Of a DNA stretch of 64,000 nucleotides, positions 32,209 through 43,832 are shown in pieces. Numbering within the stretch: the first letter of the stretch is position 1; each line of letters starts with the position of its first letter. This DNA comes from Fragilaria crotonensis (taxonomy: Eukaryota > Bacillariophyta > Fragilariophyceae > Fragilariales > Fragilariaceae): the NCBI GenBank assembly GCA_022925895.1, contig JAKSYS010000134.1, positions 44,946 to 108,945 of the forward strand, written 5' to 3'. The notes under the pieces are model-generated. The model searched no databases and had not been told where the DNA came from. It saw only the letters and a program-made list of their open reading frames with translations. Made by a program: the position numbers and the translations under genes.

Positions 32209-33275
32209 CTAACTAGACGGCATGACGATGCGTCCCGCCCGTCCAGCACTTTTCTCCAAATCACCCTCAGTCAAAAGACCGGCCTTACGCGCCGCATATC
32301 CAATAACAACTCCTCGTTTCTTGGCGGACTGCACGTATGACTTGAAGTAACAACGGATGCGATCTCGGACAGTGACGAATGAGAAGGCTTCATCGTCAAA
32401 GACATATCCATGATCGGCAGCAAGTTCGAGAAGGCGTTCGGTAAGCTTGTTGTTGTACTGCTTCTGTTGGACGGTGTAGTTAAGAGCAGAGTGGCGTAGA
32501 TATTCTTCTCTGTTGGCAATCAGAAAAGCTTCCAACTGTGAAGAGGCGAGCAATGAGATTTTGTTCGGCAGCAGCACGCAAAAGCGGTAACAGACAATAC
32601 GTATTTCGTACTTACCTCAGGATAATTTTTCCAGGAAAACTTCTTGCGCAGAATGGTCTTGACCGGGCCATTAAGAGTGCCTTTAGCTTCAATCGACTTT
32701 TTGGTTGGCATTTCAGAGCGCTTATTCAATAGGAGAGCCTTGATTTTTGTTGCTCGCCGAGGATTCCTTCGGGAGACCGGAGAATTCAATGGAGAGACAA
32801 CGACAGGCCCTTCCTCAGAGGACGTGGAGGAGGCGCAACTGAGCTCTCGAGAGGCATCCCCACATGGAGCAGCATCGCACATGTCAAGTGAGACAGCTCT
32901 GATCCGATTTAGCAATTGCATCGATGTTATCGTTGGTCTCGGCCGAGGTAAGGACTCGGAATCCATCGGTTTCTTTGCATGCCTGGAAAATAGGTTCTCG
33001 GTATCGACAAGGCTCAAAGGGGGTGGGTCTGGCATATCATCGTCCCAATCCACGCCTTCGGAATCGATCTCCTTCGAAACAATACCAGCAACAGAGAGGA
33101 GGAGAGCAGCGCACTGAACCTCCGTTGGCTCTTTCAGGGTATTCTCGGTGCACCGGAAAATCTCGTTTACGTTTGACGAAAACGAGGTCTCAAGAGTGTC
33201 CATGAACCTAACCACGTTCTTGGATGCAATAGGAGTCACAAGGGCGGCGTCTGGGATTGTTTCAGAAGCTATCAT
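32209..33275 (-). CDS. Diatom-type RKKFSWKNYPE domain protein, paralogue A (328 aa)
   Basis: Two exons on the minus strand, 33275-32616 and 32535-32209, split by an 80-bp intron (GTAAGTAC...CTTCACAG, phase 0). The variable N-terminal ~200 residues are Ser/Pro/acidic and likely disordered. The conserved C-terminal module of ~85 residues begins TILRKKFSWKNYPE, crosses the intron, and continues LEAFLIANREEYLRHSALNY, QQKQYNNKLTERLLELAADH, then VRDRIRCYFKSYVQSAKKRG. It is helical, basic and rich in aromatic residues. I know no named domain that fits; a nucleic-acid- or protein-binding module is a guess. Two further genes at 34235 and 37702 share the module, making a local cluster in which this copy is inverted relative to the others. 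Confidence 0.85.
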
Positions 33276-34234
33276 GGCTTGTTATAGCTTGTTCGACCTT
33301 GCAAGAGTTGATCGGAGGGTCCAAATTGAAGTAAAAGAACAAATGCGAGCAACGTAGCCTTTGAACCAGGACCTCGCGTAGAATTGTTACGAACATAATT
33401 CTCATCGGGTTGGCATCAGTGTATGTACTGTTCTGTGTAGAGTTTGAAGGCAAGGTGCCAATCACATCAAATCGGCAGCTCCGCATTCTCTGGGACTTGG
33501 CTTGCCGTAGCACTCCGTGTCAATCCAATAGCCTGTGAGCGCTTCTTATTGAAGCGGAGCTGTTCTTTCGATTCCGATTCTGGTAGTGGAGTCCATGTTT
33601 TAGCTAAATATTTCGAATTTCGCGAGGACTGCTCGAGTCGTTGGTGCTCCGCCGTATGTTTCGCGTCAACCCCTTAGCGCACCTCTGGCTGTCAACACTT
33701 TCCGTTGTGGGTTCCAAAGTCCTATGTTACCAGCGCATGCCGTCAACTGGAATATGGAACAAGTCTACATGACATGCGTGCAGTACAGATGACGTGAGAA
33801 AGTACGACGCATCGTATGCCAATCGACTGACGTCGGCATTCGGGTTACAACGGATCGCATTGTTTCGACCTAAACTTCGCGGAGGAGTCATGAGGCATCC
33901 TGAACGTGAAACGTGAACTGAAGATTCCCTCCAATCGAAATGAAGTACTCCTTTGACGTCTGAAGTTCGAAACGGACTCGAGCATATTAAGAAACATAGA
34001 AACGAAACATCTAGAGTTGACGGCGTACGGACTCCTTCTGTTGAATCTCGGAATTTGTGACCATCATTCTCAGAATTACCTAAAATTTCGCGGCACACAC
34101 GGCGGGCCGATCGGATCATTAGCCATCACCACTTTTCCAACGAACTTCCAGGATCAGGCTGCGACTCAAGGATTGTGTCGCCGTGTAAACCCTCGAGCCG
34201 ATTATCCATTGATAGACTGCACCTGCACGTGAAG
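33276..34234. promoter_or_regulatory. Divergent spacer between paralogues A and B
   Basis: This 959-bp region must hold the promoters of two head-to-head paralogues. No repeat or motif stands out by eye. Confidence 0.35.
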
Positions 34235-35225
34235 ATGAAGGTTCTGTCCTCGAAATCATCGAGAGGCCTCGTTCTAGACGATGAATCGTTGCATAGTAGA
34301 AGATTCACTGCCGACGTTTCTCTGGAAGAAGCTGCTTCCCTTCTTCAACAAGTTGCCCATCTGGCATCAGCAGAAGTCAGCCACGATCTTGACTATGAGA
34401 CAATTGAAAAATCGACGCGGCGATCCTTGTTCTCAAACTCCGTTTCCTCGTTAGAAACCAGCCCGGAGCAAGATTCACCTCAATTGTGCCCAACACGAAT
34501 GAGGACCGTTTCAATATCTTCCCAGTCCGTTGACGCCTCATCTCCACTTTGTACATCAAAGTTGTTGGGTGCCGTTCCAGCTCCTCTTTCCCCGCCCCCC
34601 TTGACTCTCTTCTCGCCTTCACGCACGGTGACAAGTGTTGGGCCCCTGCATCATCCACTCTTGCACGCAATTTCGCCACCCCAGACTGCTTCCAAAAGGC
34701 CTCTCAGACTTCCAACGATATCCAATCTCGGACCAACACTGCGGCATGTGCAGCACGCTGTCTCTTCTTCTGAGTTAGATGCGCCTTCTTCAAGAAAGCA
34801 AAAGTATGTGGGGACTACTACACCTCACAAAGTGAGGGGAATTCTGCGCCACAAATTTTCGTGGAAGAAATATCCGGAGGTACGAATGCAAACATTCTTG
34901 ATGGTCGTTGGATCGAGCAATATATATCTCACTGGAAAACACGTTCCTGACGTGCGCATGCGCACGTGTCTGTCTCTCTGTGTGTGTTTGCAATGTTTAG
35001 CTCGAAGACTTTCTCATTGAAAAGCGCGATGAATATCTCCGTCATTCGTCCCAGCACAACTATACGTCGACTCAGAAGGCATACAACAACACTCTGACGA
35101 ATCTCTTGTTGGAACGTGCTGCAGCATTGGGATACATCTTTGAGCATTTCACATACGTTCAAGTTCGCGATCGGATCCGCTGTTACTACAAATCCTACAT
35201 GCAATCACTCAAGAAGCGAACTTAG
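34235..35225 (+). CDS. RKKFSWKNYPE-domain protein, paralogue B (289 aa)
   Basis: Exons 34235-34879 and 35001-35225 flank a 121-bp intron (GTACGAAT...GTTTAG, phase 0). The frame opens upstream of 34235, but that Met (MKVLSSKSSRG) is the first ATG. The N-terminal half is Ser/Pro-rich (SPPPLTLFSPSRTV). The module reads GILRHKFSWKKYPE, intron, LEDFLIEKRDEYLRHSSQHN, STQKAYNNTLTNLLLERAAA, VRDRIRCYYKSYMQSLKKRT and ends there, so this copy has no tail after the domain. It is the most diverged of the three (a two-residue insertion, RHSSQHNYT against RHSALNYT). It faces paralogue A head to head. Confidence 0.85.
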
Positions 35226-37701
35226 GCAGCAACATACGCTGCCTTACTGTCGTTCCTTGTATCATTATCTATATACTACATACCTCGAAAGCTGTTGTTG
35301 CTGTTGCTGCTCCATGTTGTTAATACACCAAGATTTCCTTTCTGAGAGGAGAGACAAGCAGCATTCGCTTTCGAAGTATTGGGAAGCAACAACAACGTTT
35401 CAGATCCACCTTCGCGCTACTCACACACTTGGAATCATGTACCTGCTGTGAGTGGCGGTTTCCATGTATTAGTACAATATACACCTACAATATAAAGTCC
35501 TCTTTATTTCACTTTACTACCGGTCGTACACTCCTCAACTTTATCTCGCATAGCCTCGGATGATTGTTGATAGTTCATGTTTACCTCGTTGGGTGCACAA
35601 CTAACATTCATGTTGGGGAAGTGCCGCGTTTCGAGCACAGTACTGGAATACTACTACCGGTACCATGCCCTACGCGACCACAGCGTTGTGTGCATTGTTG
35701 TACCAAGTTCAGACGTGCTACAAATACCGCACTTTTGCTCGTGTTCGCGAATCATGACGCCGCGATCCGCGATGATACATACGATTCTACGGTAGTACTT
35801 TAGCGTCGGAGTAGTCTACTAGCCGCTCAACTAGAGTAGCAGTAGGCTACTCCGCGCGTAGTGAAGAAACTGCCGGTAGTACGGAGTAGCATGTATGTAG
35901 CGTACGCTGGGCATACATGTGAAAACAGTTTCCTTTCACGTTTCACAATCACGTGCAAAAAATATCCGTTCAAGCAAGCATCAGAGAGTAGCAGCTACAG
36001 TACTCTAGTACTGGTACCAGCATCTCTTTGACTGGTGCTACTACAGTAGCAGTACTTAGAGTACCTGGTACTTGTACTCCAGTATCTTCAACTTTGTGCA
36101 CTATTGCTACGTGAGTACACTTTTGTTACTATATAACCTTTCCATGTATTACGCACAGGTATTTTCAACCTAAATTTGCCTCCAGGACAGGGGGCGACGA
36201 CGGAAGAAAGATACGTTGGATGCATTCCTGCGGCGATCCCTATTGAAATCCATTCGGGAGGTATTTTCAACCTTAATTTGCTCCAGGAAAGGGGCAACGA
36301 CGGAAGGAAGATTCGTTGGATGAATTCCTGCGGCGATCCCTATTGGTCGGCAGTCAGCAGCTTGGCTACTATCAGAACTCAATTTTCTGCATATAGTGTA
36401 TTGTTAACAACGAGTACCTTGTCACATCGTTACAGTGCATTATATGTGGGTCACATTCTTCCGAATTGACTATTGTGTCGTTACAAGCAACCCGGTGGAG
36501 TTTTTTTATACTCCTACTACTCTCTACGAACGGTAGACTCCCGGTAGTACAAGCGATATGCGGATATGCGGCTTCCATGATTTTATGAATGCAGTGGGGA
36601 TTGGTCTTGTGATATTCGGTACTGAAGTATGGTTGGTGTGGTGGTGGATTCACAGACACACACAACAGCGGCCCGCCAATTCAGTAGTCCTTCCATTTCT
36701 ACAAAATAGAGCGACTCTTGGGTCTAATTATCATATCTCCTACAAGGTACCAGCGATGATGATATACTGATTGGCTTTTTTCGTTACAAGATTGGCGCCG
36801 TGAGTGTTGCCAATGCTTGGTATTTACGTGGTGCATGAGTTTAGATAGTAACGGGCAAGGGTAATGTACCAGTAGGCAGGTTCCGTCCTATCCAAGATGG
36901 TTGTAAACGGTGCAGCCCTATATCTACCGTCCGGGACAATAGAGTAACACGATCTCTCTATAGAGAAAACCACCAATCCGTGGCCGAATGATGAAAATGT
37001 TCGGTCGATGCAATCCGACGATCCTCGTCTGGACTGTTGCACCAAAAACTTGTTTATATGTATTAATCATGTATTGTGATCTTATTCGTTGCACTCCGAG
37101 TTTATTTGGTGGAGGTCCTTCAAGGGGTTGGATAGGGAGGTCGGTGTGTCGTGTGGAGGTCGTTTAGAAGTAGGTGCCCCCACCATGTGTGTTTCGGGGT
37201 TAAATCCAAACACATCTAAGTGAAGTCCGGGAGTGATCTTTTATCCCGGAAGATGATTTTGTAGTATCGGTATTAGACAACATATACTGTATCAAATGCT
37301 GAATACAATATTGATTGGATCCCCGGCCTGCTATTCCCCAGTGGTAAGAGAAGGTATCTTCCCAAGACTCCCGCCAAGTACCGTACCTTGACTAGCGGTG
37401 ATTGTCGTAACTCTACAGGATTCAATTTGGCGGCCAAGGTTCGGTGGTAAGAATAATCACAATTCTGTCGATTCATAAAAATTTTGTCGAGCGAGTTGTC
37501 GACGAAAGGGAAAACAGCGGTAGAAAAACGAGTTTGGGCAACGAGAGGAGACGATAGACGGGTCTTGTTATTTATTTGGACACAGATTGTTCTTCCCAGA
37601 GGACGATTGTGTGTACAAACATTGAACGTCAGTTTCATCTGCCGCAATTTGGGGTTGGGAAAGCGATCATTTAGCATCGCAAGAACGTTCCATTCTGCAC
37701 C
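35226..37701. other. Spacer with GTAC-rich region and a 101-bp tandem duplication
   Basis: About 2.5 kb with no supported gene. From 35620 to 36100 the words AGTAC and GTAGTAC are dense. A duplicated unit lies at 36158-36346. The last few hundred bases before 37702 are the probable promoter and 5' UTR of paralogue C. Confidence 0.5.
36158..36346. repeat. Tandem duplication, 101-bp period, 2 copies
   Basis: AGGTATTTTCAACCTAAATT at 36158 recurs at 36259 with a few changes, followed in both copies by CGACGGAAG.AAGAT.CGTTGG and CTGCGGCGATCCCTATTG. The second copy is slightly shorter. Confidence 0.85.
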
Positions 37702-39734
37702 ATGCCGCATGGACAACGAGAGGGACCATATGGGCCGCCTCCAATACAAAGAGAAGTCGTAGGGCCACCCTATGATGCGGCACCGCCATTGCAACCATAC
37801 TGGGGACATGCTCCGTCAGCTCCATCTGCTGGAACAGGAGCAGGAGCAACAATGTATCCACCTCGCCATGGCTACCACGCGTCTCATGTTCCACCACGAG
37901 GGCAAGCACCTCCCCCGCCACCGCGTGAACATCAACATGAATACTCACATCATCGAAATCCTCATACTCCAACTCAACGTCACTCTCATCTGCAAGCACC
38001 TCCTTCGCCACAGTTCCAGCATCAGCCTGCGAGTGCTGCGCCGTGGCAACCTCGGGAAACCCGCGCATACGATCGACAATCACACTATGCGCCTCCTCCT
38101 CCGCCACCACAACAACATCATCAACAACAACCACAATACGTGGCGAGGAGAGAGCCACCACCGCGAGATGAGTACGGTAGACCGTTCATTCCCATGCAAG
38201 TGGACCCACCGGAACACTATCCGTACCACCATCACCCCCCACCTCCTCCTCCCCTACAACATCATCCTCAGCAGCATCGTCAACCGCCTGCGCCTTCACG
38301 CCCACCACAAATTCAGTTTCGGCCTACTACTTCTACTACGACCATGACGGAGCAACCTACGCTCGTGTCGCCCATGCCGAACAAGAAGCCTTCCAAGTCA
38401 GGCTCTTCCACGACAGCAACTTCGTCCACGACTACGGCTCCTACAAGTGGTGAGAGCACCAAATCTGCAGGAAAGAAGAAAAAGGGAGATGCCTTGTCCA
38501 TGCTGGCAAAGGTCTCGACGGCTATGGCAGACCCGGAGGAAGAGGCAGAAAAAGCAGCTGCTGCAGCTGCTGCCCAGCAGAAGGAAATCGAGGGTCAGCA
38601 AAGGCAGCAACTATCCCATCACGAGCAACAACATGAACATCTCTCGCAGCATAGCCATGACCACCATCACAGGTCCCCACCGCGACCAGAAGAATCTCAT
38701 CAGCACAGCCCGGTCGCCGTGTGGACTCCAAAGCAAAGTGAACATTCTCGAAGCAGCTTGACCTCACGACAAATAACTCCTACGTACGAGAGTTATCATC
38801 GTCAAGCAAGTACGTCGATGCCACCTCCCTATCGAAGTACTAGTGGTGGCGGTTATGGTAGTTACTCAGGTCATCCACAAAGGCAACCACCTCCTCCGCC
38901 TGCTTATCATCCTCATCATCCGCAGTACTCTCACCATCCCATGACTCCACCGCAACACCCGCAATATCAACAACTGCGATATTCACCTTCTTACCCACCT
39001 CCACCGGGAGTGGTACCGACTGGAGGTCCGCCATACGGATACCACCATCCACCGCATCGAGGCGAGTCACCTCCGGCTGTCATATCCGAACGCGGATCGT
39101 TTGAAGAAATGTCCTACACAAGTCCATCACGGCACGCACCTCCGTCCATCAACACGATGATGATGGAAGACGCCAGTCACCATCATTACAACACTACTCC
39201 CACCATGACTTCGGCCCCGTACACTTATGTTCAACAGCCGCGTTTGGAGGATAAGACGATACTGCGGAAAAAGTTTTCTTGGAAGCATTTTCCAGAGGTA
39301 AGAAACGAATGCGATTACTGTGACATTTTAACTCTGCGAACTACACCTCCTCACGTCATCATAATATTCAGCTCGAACGATTCTTGATTGCCAACCGGGA
39401 CGAGTATTTGCGACATTCGGCACTTAACTACACGGCGGAACAGAAGCAGTACAACAATTGGTTGACGGAACGCCTGTTGGAAGTCGCCGCTCGGCATCAC
39501 TACGTGTTTGACCCGGAAGATTTCAACTTTGTGGCCGTACGCGATCGCATTCGATGCTATTATAAATCCTTTGTTCAGACTGCCCGAAAGCGAGGATTGC
39601 CGCATGTCGGAGGCAGTAGCAGCAACGCAAACAGCAACACCGGTGGTGGCGACGGGGGTGGGGATGTCGACGGCGAGGCAGATGATGCAGTCATGGAGCA
39701 GAAGCAGTCCAAGCCGAGGGTTCAAGCGGAATAA
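37702..39734 (+). CDS. RKKFSWKHFPE-domain protein, paralogue C with long His/Pro/Gln-rich region (652 aa)
   Basis: Exons 37702-39297 and 39372-39734 with a 74-bp intron (GTAAGAAACG...ATATTCAG, phase 0, same codon as in the two neighbours). The first ~515 residues are low-complexity: Pro runs, His-Pro and Gln-His tracts, Tyr-Gly-Pro motifs, plus a small Lys/Ala-rich helical island (KKKKGDALSMLAKVSTAMAD, about residue 255). Such composition suggests a condensate-forming or RNP-associated protein. The conserved module reads TILRKKFSWKHFPE, intron, LERFLIANRDEYLRHSALNY, EQKQYNNWLTERLLEVAA, VRDRIRCYYKSFVQTARKRG, followed by a Gly/Asp-rich tail. It matches paralogue A most closely. Function unknown. 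Confidence 0.85.
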
Positions 39735-41096
39735 TGAAGATTAAGATTTTGTGGGGTATTGGGGAGTGGGAGGGCGATCAATGTTCCAAGAACGGACATG
39801 AACATCGGGACTACATCGTTTCAGTCGTTGCGAAAACGTAGCGAAGCAACATCGTTGTATTATGTACAGCCGCACATACTAACGATCTAGATATGTCGAC
39901 TTCTCATTCTTCACCACTCTGGTGAGGACTCGTGAGGTCTGTAACTGTTGATCTCTGTGATCAACTTTGATAGTCGCTGCCCTGCTAGTAGTTAATTGCG
40001 AATGCTACTCTTCCGGTAGTAGCCATAGCCAGGACATCGATCTTCTTATAAATTCAAAAACAACTTCGAGTCCCAGTGGGGGGAAATCCGACTCTACACA
40101 TGTAATACCTCCAGTGCTCATCCACACACGATGTCTAGTCTTGTATGGGTTGACAACGACCCCTTTCTGTAAAGAAATACCGCCCCGTTATTTTCTTCGC
40201 CAAATATCAACCCAAGGGTTTGCACGACCCGGGTCGTGTGAAGTGTGACTGTGTTGTTGTTCACGTGACGTTCATGTACTGGTACTATGTACCGGGACCC
40301 CGGGACCCCGGGACCCCATAGACGTGAAGTCAAGCACATACTTGTACTCTACCGCAGCAGTACAAGTACCAGGCATGCAGAGTACGGCTAGCTAGAGTAC
40401 AGTAAATCATTTGTACAGTAAATAATTCCGGATGTACGCCGCACCCTATGCACTCTATGCATAGATCCCCTACTGGTACTGTACGCATACTACAAATACA
40501 GTCTGACAAGTCTGAACAACCCGGTAGCCTGTACTGCATGTCCAACGTACAAGGTACTTTTGTGATAGTAGTCCGCAATTATTCGACTCTCGGAGTTAGA
40601 TACTGGTACTCGCATAAGCATAGTAGCTGGACAAGTAAAATTCAGCGCATCTGTTTTACACTTCAATCCAAATTTGAGAGGCTGAAGAATTGTGCATGTT
40701 AAGAGGAGGGAACTTTCTACTTATTCAGAATGTTCTTATGAAGAACGACAAATAAAATATGATTAGACGGAAAAAAAATCTTTCGATTTTCTTAACATAG
40801 TTCCTGGACGAGTCAGTCGCTAGTGCAGCAGATTGAGTCCTTTTCAGCATTGCTTTGATCCAATCCTCTTCTGTTACACTTAGATGTTGATAAACAGTGG
40901 TTCAGCTATGAAGCTACGTCTTCAGAAATGCAATATATGTCTTTTAAGATCTTTGATTTTCCGTTATAAGTCACATACGAAATTTCGTTGGACTTCGTAA
41001 TGAAAGTCCCGGATACGGAAGACACTTGATTCGAGGATCACAAACAAACACAATCTCAAGAGTCCACTAACCATTTTCTTCAAGCTTGTTACATTC
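39735..41096. other. Spacer with GTAC-rich stretch and CCGGGACC tandem
   Basis: About 1.36 kb without a gene. A tandem of three CCGGGACC units sits at 40293-40316, and the region 40270-40620 is rich in GTAC words. I looked for the left end of the pogo-like transposon here and did not find a convincing inverted repeat. Confidence 0.5.
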
Positions 41097-43832
41097 TTAC
41101 AATGTTGTTGGTGCAATGAGAGCTGCGACGTCTTTACGAGGAATGTAAGTGGTCCACAAATTGGGTAGGGTTGCAAGCTTCGCAACAATTTGATCGCGCT
41201 TCTTCAAGTCCTTCAAAAGGAATGGCACCTTTGCCTCCGGGAGCACCCATCGAATGATATGTCCCCAATCCATGTCGGTAAGTGAACCTTGATCCAGCTC
41301 ATACTTAGCAAGCGCTGTCTGTGCTTTGTCCAATGCCTTGAGTTGCGCCTCACTCTTCTTCATTGCAGCGTTTTCCTTCACAGCTTCATTTCGCAGGAGT
41401 TGAATCTTCTGAGCCCGAAGAGTCACTCCTGCGTTTCCGATGCGAGATTCGCAGAAGTTCCATTGCCCTGAAGCGGAGAATGCTTTTCCACTTTTGAGGA
41501 GTTCCTCCACCTGCGCATCCTCGGTCTCCGCCCTTTGGACATGAGTGGCAGTAGGAATGACACCATCATAAATACCAGGGTTAAATCCCTGGCTTTCGAT
41601 GTCGTGGACCAACACATCGTATCGCATCTGTAAGTCCTCAAGCACTGCGTCTTTATTCACTTGTCCAAGTTCCTTTCTCACTCTCCTGTTCTTCATGCAG
41701 CTTCTTGTGAAGGGAACAAAGCCCACCTTCGCCCACGACCACAGTATCTTCTCCTTAGAGAAATGGAGATCGAACGGCTTGTCCTTGATGTCGTCAGTTG
41801 CATTCCCATTGACGACAACTGGGAGATCTTTGAAGTCAAGGTTGAGAACCGCAGCAGCTTTGAGCTGCTGACCATTCCTCCTTGCAAGCCCACGCTCCTT
41901 TAACTTCTTTTGCACCACCTTCTCACCGCGAGCATAGGTGGCAGACTTGAATGGGCTATACAAGGCGTCCATTTCTTGCTGCACGCTGGTGGCATTAGGT
42001 AAGCCCATGATTATGATTAAGCCTCTTTCGAACAGTGCTTCTCTCTTTGCTAACACAGCCTCTGATGACACAATTCTTCCAGGGCCCGCATCCAACTTTA
42101 AAATAACAGGACCTTGATTCAGCTTCCCAGTGTCGGCGTCAAAAACTGCGGTCTTGTTCATGTTGGGATACAATGGAACAATGACCGTTTCGATGTATTG
42201 GTTCAGCAACTCCTCATCCATACTGCCTCTCGATCGTACTGCATAGAAGCTCTCCGATTCAACCATGGTTGGACAACCGAACCTGCCTCTAACTGATGGG
42301 AGGCCAACAAGCCATTCTGTGTTGACGCGAAAATTTGAATCGGATTTTGCACCAGAGTCGAAGATGTAAAATGGAGGGAGTGCTTCACCATCAGCGTTTG
42401 TGGCATAAGCACCCGTGACATGTCTCCCAGCCTTGACTCCTCTTGCTGCACCCCGCTGGATGGTAGGGTCATGGTATGTGACGGCTCTTGATCCTCCTCG
42501 GTCACCCGTAATACTTAAATTGTGGTGAGTCTCGTCCATATTGATGATGCGACGTTTCGTATCCTTTTTGAAGAACACTTCTGACACCATGTTTCCTTCG
42601 TCATCCAGAACTACAGTGTCATCCACAAGACCCGTTCGTAGCAAATCTTTTTTGACATCGTCGAACCACTGGTTCAGATTGTCGAATGTCGTCCATTGTG
42701 CACGGGCGTCCTCAACAGAGGTCTTCTTTGCTGCTTGGAGTTTCTCAGGAAAGGTGGTTCGAAGCTTCCTCCACACCGAATCGACCTTGAAGGCTCCCTC
42801 GTATTTGGTGCCTACAATTGAGGCTCCAATCAATCGCTTTATGTCTTTGCCTTTCAACTCTCCATCTCCTGCCTGACACACTTGAGAATGGGTTGCCGCA
42901 ACCTCGAGGAGGACCATCGGAATCTTTGGTGCCGGTCCCCTCTTCTTTGGACTAGTGCCAGCAAGACCGTTCTGTGCAGCTTGGTAGACAGTGCTTCGTT
43001 TCAAGCTCTTCGAACCCACGAGGTTGTACTCAAGGTTTAGTCGGGTACAAATGCTTTGAACGGGTTCGCTTCCCTTGCTACTGCTGTTCTCCGCAACAAG
43101 GTTTGTCGCGTCCTTGAAGGCCGCCTTGAAACGTCCATCATAATCTAACTTGGTTCGCTTCGCTTCCAATCGAGCAACACCGGCTTGTTTTGATGACAAT
43201 CGTGAAACTCCTGTCTTGATAGTTGAACACGAAGACGACGACGACGACGACAACTGCTGCTGGGAGTTTGAATGTGACTGTGATGCAGAATCCACGGCAA
43301 CCGATTCATGTTGCAACAATGTTGACGAGGTCAAACTGGTATCCATAGTGATAGGAGATACGGCACCCTCCTTTGAGACATGATGATTGCAGCCATCGTC
43401 ACTTGTAATGTCGACTACTAGACTGCCAATCCTCCTCTTCTCTTCTGCACTTCTTAGAAGAGCATTGTAGGTCCCATTTTCCCTCCTGGTCTTCACTCTA
43501 GAGTAGATTGTGTTGACCGGGATCACTCCATGTAGATCGCAAGCTTTGAGGGCTTGTTCTACAGTGATGCCATTGATTATAACCTTCGTCCGATGATGCG
43601 ATTTAATTAGTTAGTACAAAATTACTGTAGGAAAGTTTTGATTGGATCGACAACATTTAAAATTCTCGCAAGCCATTTGTCACTTCACCATGTTGAGTTT
43701 CGTTATACCCGTTAGACATGAGTTACGTACCATTTTGACTACATCTTCGACCGTGTTGTAGACTGTTGGTCTGCCAACTTTAGCTGACGGGATTGCAGTA
43801 ACACTGCTATCCTTCTTCTTCTTAGGTGCCAT
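41097..43832 (-). CDS. Intact pogo-like (DDE_1 type) transposase, 862 aa
   Basis: Two exons on the minus strand, 43832-43731 and 43583-41097, with a 147-bp intron (GTACGTAAC...GACGAAG, phase 0) containing a TACTAAC branch-point-like sequence. Exon 1 begins MAPKKKKDSS and starts a psq/CENPB-type helix-turn-helix that the intron interrupts and exon 2 completes (ITVEQALKACDLHGVIPVNT). A Ser-rich linker follows, then the nuclease core with a DDD triad: INMDETHHN (Asp ~384), LKLDAGPGR (Asp ~532) and QQEMDALYSPFK (Asp ~573), the last preceded by LPNATS as in pogo proteins. No stop or frameshift interrupts 862 codons, unlike every other transposase in the window. Terminal inverted repeats were not located, so it may be active, recently active or domesticated. 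Confidence 0.85.

Noticed and set aside
37667-38161. 164-codon minus-strand frame within paralogue C
   Set aside because: Complement of His/Pro/Gln repeats; translated Val/Glu-rich low complexity only.
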